Shown: positions 1 to 7,307, counted from the first letter of the stretch. The stretch is 7,327 bases of DNA from CAWEHT01 sp963808455 (GCA_963808455.1 CAWEHT010000029.1:1-7327), one strand, 5' to 3'. A program made the numbers and translations. The notes: a model not told the origin generated them from the sequence alone.

Positions 1-2172
1 ACCCCCGAGTTCCACGTCCCGGCGCTGCGCCATCTGCTGAGCCCAGCGCGCCATCGCGGTGGTCGGCGCTTCCGACCGGCCCGGTGCCGGCTCGCTGGTG
101 CTGGCTAACCTGCGCCGGCTGGGCTACGCGGGCCCCGTTTACCCCGTCAACCCGAAGTACACGGAGCTGTGCGGCTGGCCCTGCTACGGCGACCTGGCCC
201 AGATCGGGGCGCCGGTCAACCTGGTGGCCATCCTGGTGGGTGGGCCGCGCGTGCTCCGCGTCATGGAAGACGCGGCCAGGATCGGCGCCAGGGCGGCCTG
301 GGTCCTGGCCAGCGGCTTCGGCGAAGCCGGCCCGGCGGGCGAGGCCGCCCAGCGCGAGCTCGTCAGCTGCGCCAGGGCGCTCGATCTGGCGCTCTGCGGC
401 CCCAACTGCATCGGCGTAGTGAACCTGCACGCGCGCGCCGCAGCCTACAGCGTGGCGCTGCCGCAGGATCTCCGGCCCGGCCACGTCGGGGCGGTGCTGC
501 AAAGCGGGGCCGTGTGCCTGGGCATCGCCAACTCGGCCAGGGACCTCGGCTTCAGCACGCTCATCTCGAGCGGCAACGAGGCGGTCCTGGACAACGCCGA
601 TTACATCTCCTATCTTGTCGACGACCCCGACACCCGGGTGATCATCGCCTTCATCGAAGGCTTCAAGGACCCGGCAAAATTCGTCTGGGCCGCCGGCAGG
701 GGCGCGCCGGGCGGGCAAGCCGCTGCTGATCGTCAAGGTGGGCCGGTCCGACGTGGCGCAGCGCGCCACGCTGGCCCACACCGGCAGCCTGGCCGGCTCG
801 GATGCCGTCCACGACGCCGTGTTCCGCAGGCACGGCGTGACGCGGCTGGACAGCCTGGACGAGCTGCTGGAGGCGGCCGAGTTGTTCCTCAAGGCGCCGT
901 TGCCCGCCGGAGAGGGCGTGGCGCTGCTGACGCTGTCGGGCGGCCAGATCGGGCTGATCGGCGACCTCATGGGGGGGCTCGACCTGGTGCTGCCGCAGCT
1001 GGCGGGGCCGGCCCGCGAGGCGCTCGGCCAGGTGCTGCCGCCGTACAGCGCCATTGCCAACCCGCTCGATGCGTGGGGGGCGGGAAACTTCGAGGAGACC
1101 TACCCGGCCTGCATGCGGGTGCTGGCCGGCCAGCCCGACGTCCATCTCCTGGCCGTGTCCGCGATAGCTCGCCCGGCATCGCCCCCCAGGAGATCAGGCA
1201 ATCCGAGGTGATCGTCAACGCGGCCGCCGAGGTGGCGGCAGCCACGGGCAAGCCGGTGCTGGTGTTTAGCAACATCGCCAACGGCATCGAGCCTTCCGTC
1301 AAGCGCCGGGCCGACGCGGCGGGCCTGCCGCTCTTGCAGGGCACGCGGGCCAGCCTGCGGGCGATCCAGGCCCTCATCCGCTACGCCGCCCTGCGGCGTT
1401 GCCCACCCGAGGCCGCCGCCCCCAGCCCGGCCGGAGCCGCTGCGCTGGATAGGATCAAGCGCGGGCTGGCCGCCGAGCCGCCCACCCTGACGGAGCGCGC
1501 CGGCAAGCGGGTCCTGGCCGCCTACGGCATCCCGGTGACCCGCGAGGCCCTGGCACGCTCGGCGGAAGAGGCCGTCGAGCTGGCCGCAGGGTTCGGCGGG
1601 CCGGTGGCGCTGAAGATCGAGTCGCCCGATATCCCGCACAAGACGGAGGCCGGGGGCGTGCTGTTGAACCTCTGTGGCCCTGCCGACGTGCGGCGCGGGT
1701 TCGAGCTGATCCTGGCCAACGCCGCCGGCTACAAGGGCGACGCACGCGTCGAGGGGGTCCTGGTCCAGGCAATGGTGCCGCCCGGCGCCGTCGAGGTGAT
1801 CGCCGGCACGTCGAACGACCCGGACTTCGGGCCGGTGGTCGTGTTCGGGCTGGGCGGGGTGCTGGTGGAGCTGCTGAAGGACTCCAGCCTGCGCCTGGCG
1901 CCGGTTGGCCCCGGCGAAGCACGGGAGATGATCGCGGCGACGCGGGCGCGGCCCTGCTGCGCGGCTACCGTGGGCGCCCGGCCGCCGACGTGGCGGCGTT
2001 GGCCGATGCCCTGTGCCGGCTCTCGCATCTGGCGTATGATCTGCGCCACGAGGTGCTGGCCGTGGACGTCAACCCGCTCATGGTCCTGCCGGAAGGGCAC
2101 GGCGTCGTCGCCGCCGATGCGCTGATCGTCAAGAGAGGGGAGTCACCAGTTCAGATGGGGAGAGAGCCATGA
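1..2172 (+). CDS. ADP-forming acyl-CoA synthetase (acetate--CoA ligase type), fused alpha-beta; 5' end outside window; four apparent frameshifts
   Basis: Converts acyl-CoA + ADP + Pi to free acid + ATP + CoA, the substrate-level phosphorylation step of amino acid fermentation. Numbering corrected codons from base 1, the order is: CoA-binding Rossmann domain (IAVVGASDRPG near residue 18), CoA-ligase domain with the phosphohistidine motif AHTGSLAGSD (His about 259; the P. furiosus alpha subunit uses His257), and a C-terminal ATP-grasp domain (HKTEAGGV from about 546, DVNPL at about 689-693). About 723 residues lie in the window, close to the usual 700 for the fused form. No ATG, GTG or TTG occurs in frame before base 50, so the start is probably upstream. 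Reading-frame breaks: extra C at 51-52, extra G in GGGG 699-702, a missing G near 1163, and a missing base near 1946-1950. Correcting them gives 724 codons exactly. The stop overlaps the iorA start (ATGA). Next to iorAB the likely substrates are arylacetyl- or branched acyl-CoAs, but specificity is inference. Confidence 0.9.
2157..2164 (+). promoter_or_regulatory. ribosome binding site of iorA
   Basis: GGGGAGAG lies 4 bases before the ATG at 2169, inside the last codons of the acyl-CoA synthetase gene. The start and the upstream stop share ATGA at 2169-2172, which suggests translational coupling. Confidence 0.55.
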
Positions 2173-3974
2173 AGGTGATGCTAACCGGCAACGAGGCGAT
2201 CGCCCGCGGCGCCTATGAGTACGGCGTCAAGGTGGCCATGGGCTATCCCGGCACGCCCAGCTCGGAGATCCTCGAGGGCGTGGCGCGCTACCGGCAGATC
2301 TACAGCGAGTGGTCCATCAACGAGAAGGTGGCGATGGACGGCGTCATGGGCGCGGCCTACGCCGGGCGCCGGGCCATGTTCACCACCAAGCAGGTGGGGA
2401 TGAACGTGGCCGCCGACGCCTTCTTCTACGGCACCTACACGGGCGCCAACGCCGGCGTGCTGATCGTCACGGCGGATGACCCCGGCATGTTCAGCTCGCA
2501 GAACGAGCAGGACAACCGGCACTACGCCAGGTTCGCCAAGATGCCGATGCTGGAGCCGGGCGACAGCCAGGAGGCCAAGGACTTCGTCGGGGCCGGGCTG
2601 GACCTGAGCGAGCGGTTCGACGAGCCGGTGATCCTGCGCAGCGTGATACGCGCGTGTCGCACTCCTCCTCACCGGTCGAGCTGGGCGAGCGCTGCTGCGA
2701 CGACGCCAGCCCGACGCCGAAGATGAAGCGGGACCCGCACAAGTTCGTCGCCACCGCGGCCTGGGCGCGCGCCCGCCGGCCCCTGATCGAGGAGCGGATC
2801 GGCAAGCTGGCCGAGTTCGCGGAGACCTTCCCCTACAATCGCATCGAATGGGGCGACCGCGACCTGGGCATCGTGGCCAGCGGGGTCGTCTATCAGTATG
2901 CGCGCGAGATCTTCCCGCAGGCGTCCTTTCTCAGGCTGGGCATGGTCTATCCCATCCCGCCGCGGCTGGTGCGCGAATTCGCGGCGGGTGTGCGGCGCGT
3001 GATCGTGATCGAGGAGCTCGACCCCTTCCTGGAGGACCAGGTGCGGCTGTTGGGCGTGCCGGCGGAAGGGAAGACGATCTTCCCTTCGTATGGCGAGCTG
3101 CTCCCGGCCACCATCGCCCGCTGCGCCGTGGCGGCCGGGCTGCTGCCGGCCGGCTCCATCCCGCAGCCGCGCGAGGTCGCGCCGAGGGACCTGCCCCTGC
3201 GCAGCCCCATCCTCTGCCCCGGCTGCCCGCATCGCAGCACCTTCTACACGCTCAACAAGCTCCGCTACGTGGTGGCCGGCGACATCGGCTGCTACAACCT
3301 GGGCGCCCTGCCGCCCTTCGACGCCACGGATACGATGGGTGCCATGGGGGCCAGCGTGGGCGTGGCCCATGGGCTCGACAAGGCCGGCCTGCCCGACCCG
3401 GCCGTGGCCGTGATCGGCGATGGCACCTTCTTCCATTCCGGCATGGCGCCGCTGCTGAACATGGTGCATAACAACGGCAAGGGCACCATCGTGATCCTGG
3501 ACAACCGCACCACGGCCATGACCGGCCACCAGGACCACCCCGGCATCTCCCAGACCCTCGACGGCGAGGAGGGCGGCCGCGTCGACATCGCCGACCTGTG
3601 CCGGGCCATGGGCGTGGCCGACGTCCAGAAGGTCGACGCCTTCGACATGAAGGCGGTCGAGAAGAGCCTCAAGGAAGCGGCCGCCCGGGACGCCCTCTCG
3701 GTGATCGTGATGGACGGCCCCTGCGTGTTCGTGGAGCTCGAGCGCAAGGCACCGTTCGAGGTGGACGCCGGCCTCTGCAACGGCTGCACGCTGTGTTTCC
3801 GGCTGGGCTGCTCGGCCATCTTCCGCAGCGATGAGCTGGACGCCCGCACCGGCCGGGCCAAGGCCGGGATCGACCCGGTGCTATGCGTCAGCTGCGACAT
3901 GTGCCGCCAGAATCTGCCCGCGGAAGGCGATCTACCTGCCGGCGGATGCCGCCGTGGCGGCGAAGGGGGCCTGA
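2169..3974 (+). CDS. iorA: indolepyruvate:ferredoxin oxidoreductase, alpha subunit; two apparent frameshifts
   Basis: Catalytic subunit that oxidatively decarboxylates aryl 2-oxo acids (indolepyruvate, phenylpyruvate, hydroxyphenylpyruvate) to aryl-CoA, reducing ferredoxin. Corrected length is 600 residues, normal for the family. Features in order: N-terminal pyrimidine-binding domain with GYPGTPSSE (25-33); the IorA-typical SQNEQDNR and LEP stretch (about 115-138); TRVSH; the TPP-binding domain with CPGCPHR, GDIGCYN and GDGTFFHSG (GDG at 416-418) followed by ILDN; and a C-terminal two-[4Fe-4S] ferredoxin domain with Cys 536/539/542/547 and 572/575/578/582. Two frame breaks: a net +2 (or -1) at about 2646-2647, between LRSV and TRVSH, and an extra A at 3911-3912. 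The second changes CRQICPRKAI to CRQNLP and removes the last cluster cysteine, so correcting it restores the site. The stop is one base before iorB, its obligate partner. Confidence 0.95.
3963..3969 (+). promoter_or_regulatory. ribosome binding site of iorB
   Basis: AAGGGGG sits 6 bases before the ATG at 3976, within the final codons of iorA. It supports starting iorB at 3976 (MRPYNLL) rather than at the in-frame upstream start at 3883, whose extra residues are merely iorA read in another frame. Confidence 0.55.
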
Positions 3975-3975
3975 C

Positions 3976-4602
3976 ATGCGACCGTATAACCTGCTGGTGA
4001 CGGGGGTCGGCGGGCAGGGCACGATCGTGGCGAGCGACATCCTGGCCGCGGTCGGCCTGGCTGCCGGCTACGATGTCAAGAAATCCGACGTCCTGGGGCT
4101 GGCCGTGCGCGGGGGCGCCGTGGTGAGCCACGTGCGCTGGGGCGACCAGGTCCGCTCGCCGATCGTGCCGGAAGGGCAGGTTGACATGCTGTTGAGCTTC
4201 GAGTTCCTGGAAGCGCTGCGCTGGCTGGACCAGCTCCGGCCCGGCGGCACGGTCCTCGTCAACCGGCAGCGCATCTACCCGGTGCTGGTGAGCTCCGGGC
4301 TGGCGAAATATCCGACCGGGCCGGCGACGGCGACCGCCCTGCGGGCGGCCGTGGGGCATGTCTACGTGGTGCCGGGGCTCGACGTGGCCCAGGCGCTGGG
4401 CAACACCCGCGTGCTGAACGTGGTGCTGCTGGGCGCGCTGTCGGCGCTGACCGAGATCGATCCCCAGGTCTGGGTGGACGTCATCAGGCACCGTGTTCCC
4501 GCCAAGGCGGCCGATCTGAATGTGGATGGATTCTGGCGGGGGCGCGAGGCCCTGGCCGGCTCGGAGCTTGCCGCCGGGCCGGAAACGGAGGTGGCAGCAT
4601 GA
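3976..4602 (+). CDS. iorB: indolepyruvate:ferredoxin oxidoreductase, beta subunit
   Basis: Smaller partner of IorA, from the pyruvate ferredoxin/flavodoxin oxidoreductase gamma-domain family; it completes the cytoplasmic 2-oxoacid oxidoreductase. The protein is 208 residues, the usual size. It opens with the family signature GVGGQG (10-15) followed by TIVASDILA, then SDVLGLAVRGGAVVSHVRWG, and has the middle block VDMLLSFEFLEALRW. Its frame is intact across the whole gene, unlike its upstream and downstream neighbours. The start is set by the RBS at 3963-3969, one base after the iorA stop. The stop overlaps the racemase start as ATGA. Its last roughly 20 residues (rich in Ala, Glu and Gly) look like an unstructured tail. 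The iorA-iorB pairing makes the assignment secure at family level; the exact 2-oxo acid preference cannot be read from sequence. Confidence 0.95.
   Translation: MRPYNLLVTGVGGQGTIVASDILAAVGLAAGYDVKKSDVLGLAVRGGAVVSHVRWGDQVRSPIVPEGQVDMLLSFEFLEALRWLDQLRPGGTVLVNRQRIYPVLVSSGLAKYPTGPATATALRAAVGHVYVVPGLDVAQALGNTRVLNVVLLGALSALTEIDPQVWVDVIRHRVPAKAADLNVDGFWRGREALAGSELAAGPETEVAA
4587..4594 (+). promoter_or_regulatory. ribosome binding site of the racemase gene
   Basis: GGAGGTGG within the iorB 3' end; the GGAGG core ends 7 bases before the ATG at 4599. This is the clearest Shine-Dalgarno of the plus-strand operon and fixes the racemase start. Confidence 0.7.
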
Positions 4603-5308
4603 AGATCATGGTCATCAACCCGAACACGACCGAGAGCATGACGGAGCACCTGCGCCGGACGCTCATGCCGCTCAAGGGCGAAAGCACCGAGCTGGCGGTG
4701 GTCAACCCTGAGCACGGGCCGGTCTCGATCGTAGTCTGGAATTCGACGAAGCCCTGGCGATCCCGCCGACGCTCGAGCTGGCCAGGCAAGCCGAGCGGGA
4801 CGGCTATGACGCCGTCGTGATCGCCTGCTTCGCCGACCCCGGCCTGGATGCAGCCCGCGAGCTGCTCTCGATCCCGGTGGTGGGCATCGAGGAATCGACG
4901 CTGCACCTGGCGGCGCAGCTGGGCTTCAAGTTCTCGATCATGACCTCGCGCTGCGAGCGGGTGCCGAGCAAGATCGAGCACGTGCGGAAGCGGGGGCTGG
5001 AGTCCCGGCTGGCTTCGGCCAGGCCTCTGGACATGAGCGTGCTGGAGATGGACGCCTATCCGGAGCGGACGAAGGAACGCATCCTTGCGGTGGCGAGCGC
5101 GGCGGCCGCCGAAGACGGCGCCGAGGTCATCATCCTGGGCTGCGCGGGCCTGGCCGGCTACGCCACCGAGGTCGAAAGCCGCCTGGGCCTGGTGGTGCTC
5201 GACCCCAGCCCGATCGGCCTGAAGACCGCCGAGATGATGGCCGCGTTGGGTCTGAGGCACAGCAAGCGCGGCCGGTACGCCTCCGCGCCGGCCAAGCCGA
5301 TCAAATAG
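4599..5308 (+). CDS. Asp/Glu/hydantoin racemase family protein; one apparent frameshift region
   Basis: Cofactor-independent racemase fold that uses two cysteines as acid/base pair. The N-terminus MKIMVINPNTT is the typical hydantoin-racemase beta strand. Corrected to 235 residues, the two catalytic cysteines fall at Cys76 (ACFADPG) and Cys181 (LGCAGLAGY). To my knowledge these are the same numbers as in characterised rhizobial hydantoin racemases. The frame changes between about 4731 and 4739. Dropping one T (4732) and one G (4738/4739) would restore SIESEFDEALA, a family-like sequence; a single missing base is the alternative. Both cysteines being present argues against an arylmalonate decarboxylase, which keeps only one. 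No other hydantoin-pathway gene (hydantoinase, carbamoylase) is in the window, so an amino acid racemase role is equally possible. Co-translation with iorB (ATGA overlap) suggests a job in the same pathway. The TAG stop lies inside a tandem repeat. Confidence 0.85.
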
Positions 5309-5337
5309 CCGGGGACGCCGAATAGTCGGGGACGCTG
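5304..5337 (+). repeat. tandem 17-mer, two copies, spanning the racemase stop
   Basis: AATAGCCGGGGACGCCG (5304-5320) is followed directly by AATAGTCGGGGACGCTG (5321-5337). They differ at two C/T positions. The first copy contains the TAG stop of the racemase gene. The second forms the left end of the palindrome at 5327-5370. Confidence 0.8.
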
Positions 5338-5370
5338 CGGACGGCAGCGCTGCCGTCCGCAGCGTCCCCG
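5327..5370. repeat. perfect 44-bp palindrome (22-bp arms, no spacer)
   Basis: The left arm 5327-5348 (CGGGGACGCTGCGG...) is the exact reverse complement of the right arm 5349-5370, with no loop and no mismatch. It begins 19 bases after the racemase stop. As RNA it would fold into a very stable GC-rich hairpin that could end transcription or protect the operon mRNA 3' end, but no T-tract follows directly, so it is not a standard intrinsic terminator. Bases 5363-5372 can also pair with the first 17-mer copy (5308-5317, 10 bp), giving two competing foldings. It resembles REP-type mobile palindromes; that identity is inference. Confidence 0.85.
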
Positions 5371-5462
5371 GCGACGGCCCCTAGTGCATGCGCAGGGAAC
5401 ATCTTTTGTAGCGGCGCCTGTCATTCTGAGTCCCCCATGCCGCCGCGCCGGCACATGGGCGG

Positions 5463-5562
5463 CCAAGAAACCCGCCAATGTCACCCTGAGGCCGGGTCCC
5501 GTGACGCACTTGACGAGCAGGGTCGCCCAGGCCGAAGGGTCCGTCGCCGGGGAGTTTCTTGG
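5463..5562. repeat. about 100-bp imperfect inverted repeat with 9-bp perfect ends
   Basis: The ends CCAAGAAAC (5463-5471) and GTTTCTTGG (5554-5562) are exact reverse complements. Inside, ACCCT in TGTCACCCTGAG (5479-5490) can pair with AGGGT in GAAGGGTCCGTCGC (from about 5534). A related outer pair uses ATTCT in TGTCATTCTGAG (5419-5430) and AGAAT in GAAGAATCCGTCGC (from about 5606). The two pairs differ by matched substitutions. It could be a structured RNA element or the remains of a small dispersed repeat. Confidence 0.5.
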
Positions 5563-5671
5563 TAGCGGGTATGCAAGCCGGCCTGCCCCACGGCTAGCCG
5601 CCAGCGAAGAATCCGTCGCGGTGCCACCGAAAGGGCTCCCTGTTTCTGCACTCGGGCGCCCGCGAGGCGAT

Positions 5672-6076
5672 TCACCTCACCGCGATGACTTCGCACTCCA
5701 CCTGCGCCTCGGCATCCGGCAGGCTGGCCACGCCGACCGTCGAGCGTGCCGGCGGCGCGTTGCGGAAGAGCTCGCGGTAGGCGCGGTTCATCTCCTGGAA
5801 ACGCCCTATGTCGATCATGAAGACCGTCACCTTGAGCACCCGATCGAGCGATGAGCCGGCCCGCATGAGCAGCGCCTCGATATTGCGCAGCGCCTGGGTC
5901 GTCTGCGCCGCCACGTCGTTCGGCACGATCTCGTGCGTTTCCGGGTCGTGGCCGATGGTCCCGGAGACGAACAGCAGGTCCCCAAAGCCGACGACCGCCG
6001 AAAACGGCAGCCCGGGGACTGCCGATCCCACGACGATTTCCTTGCGCGGGTCATGTCCTGTGCTTTCCATGGGCAT
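5672..6076 (-). CDS. RidA family enamine/imine deaminase (YjgF/YER057c/UK114)
   Basis: Hydrolyses reactive enamine/imine intermediates released by PLP enzymes, giving the 2-oxo acid and ammonia; family members are cytoplasmic homotrimers. The protein is 134 residues and in frame throughout. It shows the family core FGDLLFVSGTIG (31-42), a QTTQALRNIEALL helix (58-70), DRVLKVTVFMIDI (78-90) and the C-terminal signature NAPPARSTVGV with ECEVIAV. Arg111 matches the substrate-carboxylate arginine of E. coli RidA (Arg105), so deaminase activity is plausible; some relatives act on other substrates. The start at 6076 follows a strong AAGGAGG at a short spacing of 4; the second Met at 6070 (spacing 10) is an alternative. 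It sits 61 bases downstream of the aminotransferase gene on the same strand, a partnership that fits its job of cleaning up PLP-enzyme by-products. Confidence 0.93.
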   Translation of the reverse strand: MPMESTGHDPRKEIVVGSAVPGLPFSAVVGFGDLLFVSGTIGHDPETHEIVPNDVAAQTTQALRNIEALLMRAGSSLDRVLKVTVFMIDIGRFQEMNRAYRELFRNAPPARSTVGVASLPDAEAQVECEVIAVR

Positions 6077-6080
6077 CTAC

Positions 6081-6087
6081 CCTCCTT
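6081..6087 (-). promoter_or_regulatory. ribosome binding site of the RidA gene
   Basis: AAGGAGG on the minus strand, a near-perfect Shine-Dalgarno, 4 bases before the ATG at 6076 and 10 before the one at 6070. It lies in the short gap after the aminotransferase stop. Confidence 0.75.
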
Positions 6088-6137
6088 GCCCCTCAGCTCT
6101 CTGGCGCGGCCCATCGTTCCGGGCCGGCGTGCCGCCT

Positions 6138-7219
6138 TCAGTCGATGATCTCCGCCAGGCGCGCGACGGCATCCTCCATGTCTTCCGGCGTGACGCCACA
6201 GAACGGGAGCCGCAGGAACCGCTCGCCCTGGGCGGGGATCGTGAAAAAGCCGCGCCCGTCAGAAAGCCGCAGCCCGGCCGCTGCGGCCTTGGGCAGCAGG
6301 CGGGTGATGCTGGCCCCCGCCGGCAGGGTCACGCCCACGAAGAACCCGCCCTCCGGGTGGGCCCACGCGGCTCTCGGCAAACACCGTTCGAGCGCCGCCA
6401 GCGTGGCGCGCAGCCGCGGGGCGTACAGTTCCTTCAGCCTGGCGATATTGGCGGCGAGCAGGCCCGCCCGGCAGTATTCGTAGACCAGCCCCTGCGTGGG
6501 GAATACCGGCCCGATGTAGGTATCGACCGCGTAGGCCGCCAGCTCGTCGATCGCCTGCGGCGTGGCCACGGCGTACCCCAGGCGGAGCCCGGGCGCCAGC
6601 GTCTTGGAGAACGAGCTGAGATGCAAGACCCGATGCGGGGCCATGGAGTAGAGGGTGGGCACTTCTTCGCCCACGTAGCGGAGCGGGCGATATGGCGCGT
6701 CCTCGACGATCCAGAAGCCGTAGCGATCGGCCAGGTGCGCCAGCTGCTGGCGCTTCTCCAGCGACGTCGTCGTGCCCATGGGATTCTGGAAGTCGGCGAC
6801 CAGGTAGAAAAGCTCCGGGATGCCCTGCCCGAGCTCGCGCTCGAAAGCATCCAGGTCCACGCCGTCGTCGAGCAGCGGTATGCCGACGACGTCCGCGCCC
6901 GTCCGGCGGAAGGTGGTGATCGTCCGGTCGTAGCTCGGGATTCTCGACGAAGGCCCGGCGCCCGGGCCCGACCCGGGTGCGGGCGATGAACTCGACGATC
7001 TCGAGGGAGCTGTTGCCGACCAAGACCTGGTCGGGCCCGACGCCGTACCAGCCGGCCAGCAGCGCGTGGAGGGGCTCGTAGCCGGGCGAGTGGCCGTACT
7101 GCAACAGCACCCGGGGATCGCTGCGGAGCGAGGCCTCCGCCGAGCGGACCAGGTCATCCACGGGGAAGACTTCTGCCGGCGGGATGCCGCGCTGTGAGAT
7201 TGATGGTCTGGGTTGCCAA
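6138..7219 (-). CDS. PLP-dependent aminotransferase, class I/II fold type I (aromatic/2-aminoadipate type); two apparent frameshifts
   Basis: Transfers an amino group between an amino acid and a 2-oxo acid, and would supply the aryl 2-oxo acids used by IorAB. Corrected length is 359 residues, slightly short of the usual 380-410 because the N-terminus is brief. Visible motifs: FPVDDL, LLQYGHSPGYEPL, VLVGNSSLEIVEF, FQNPMGT (NPMG at 145-148), VEDAPYRPLRY, SSFSKTLAPGLRLG with the PLP lysine at about 205, PEGGFF and the C-terminal RLPF arginine. Frame breaks: an extra base at 7189 (restoring INLTAGIPPAEVFP) and one at 6936 (restoring VENPSYDRT). I chose TTG at 7219 because GGAGGAAG precedes it and it continues into MATQTINLTAGIP; a TTG at 7241 lies upstream of that RBS. 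The class is clear, but substrate preference (aromatic, 2-aminoadipate, branched-chain) is not decided by sequence. RidA follows on the same strand. Confidence 0.92.
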
Positions 7220-7225
7220 GTGTGA

Positions 7226-7233
7226 CTTCCTCC
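7226..7233 (-). promoter_or_regulatory. ribosome binding site of the aminotransferase gene
   Basis: GGAGGAAG on the minus strand, 6 bases before the TTG at 7219 (9 from the end of GGAGG). It is the main evidence for the non-ATG start, together with the family-like N-terminus that follows. Confidence 0.65.
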
Positions 7234-7278
7234 TCTCGCAAACCTCAGAACAACAGAACTTCAGCTCTCAGGCGCCGA

Positions 7279-7307
7279 AATCTACCATAGGATCGGCGCG
7301 TTGTCAA
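7279..7307 (-). promoter_or_regulatory. sigma70-type promoter for aminotransferase-RidA
   Basis: On the minus strand, TTGACA (7307-7302, a perfect -35) is separated by exactly 17 bases from TAGATT (7284-7279, 4 of 6 matches to TATAAT). The predicted start near 7272 gives a leader of about 50 bases. The area is visibly less GC-rich than the genes. No operator could be identified with confidence. Confidence 0.65.

Larger units (their letters stand above)
5309..5671. other. convergent intergenic region without genes
   Basis: This lies between the racemase stop and the RidA stop, so both flanking transcripts run into it. Besides the tandem repeat and 44-bp palindrome it holds a small hairpin at 5434-5459 (CCCATG against CATGGG) and the inverted repeat at 5463-5562. 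The open frames crossing it show no recognisable protein, so I see no gene here. It is the likely place where both transcription units end. Confidence 0.7.

Noticed and set aside
59..61. GTG as start of the acyl-CoA synthetase
   Set aside because: The preceding sequence in the other frame (LRHLLSPAR, then IAVV after removal of one C) matches the usual N-terminal lead-in of the CoA-binding domain, so the protein begins earlier, probably outside the window.
3292..4491. 399-codon open frame on the minus strand
   Set aside because: Antisense to iorA and iorB, His/Arg/Pro-rich, with no recognisable domain.
5327..5370. Palindrome as a standard intrinsic terminator
   Set aside because: There is no loop and no run of T directly after either arm; the nearest TTTT (about 5404-5407) is more than 30 bases away. 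A transcription-ending role is still possible by other means.
5384..5854. 156-codon open frame covering the intergenic region
   Set aside because: It runs into the antisense of RidA and crosses the inverted repeats. No family resemblance and no convincing ribosome binding site.
699..6936. Programmed ribosomal frameshifting as cause of the frame breaks
   Set aside because: There are too many sites, shifts go in different directions, no shared slippery heptamer is visible, and the affected families are not known to use recoding.
5808..6989. 393-codon open frame on the plus strand
   Set aside because: It lies antisense to the RidA and aminotransferase genes, whose products match known families. 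Its translation is low-complexity (Arg, Ala, Gly, Pro), as expected for a high-GC shadow frame.
7239..7241. TTG at 7241 as start of the aminotransferase
   Set aside because: It lies upstream of the Shine-Dalgarno and in a frame whose early residues do not resemble the family.
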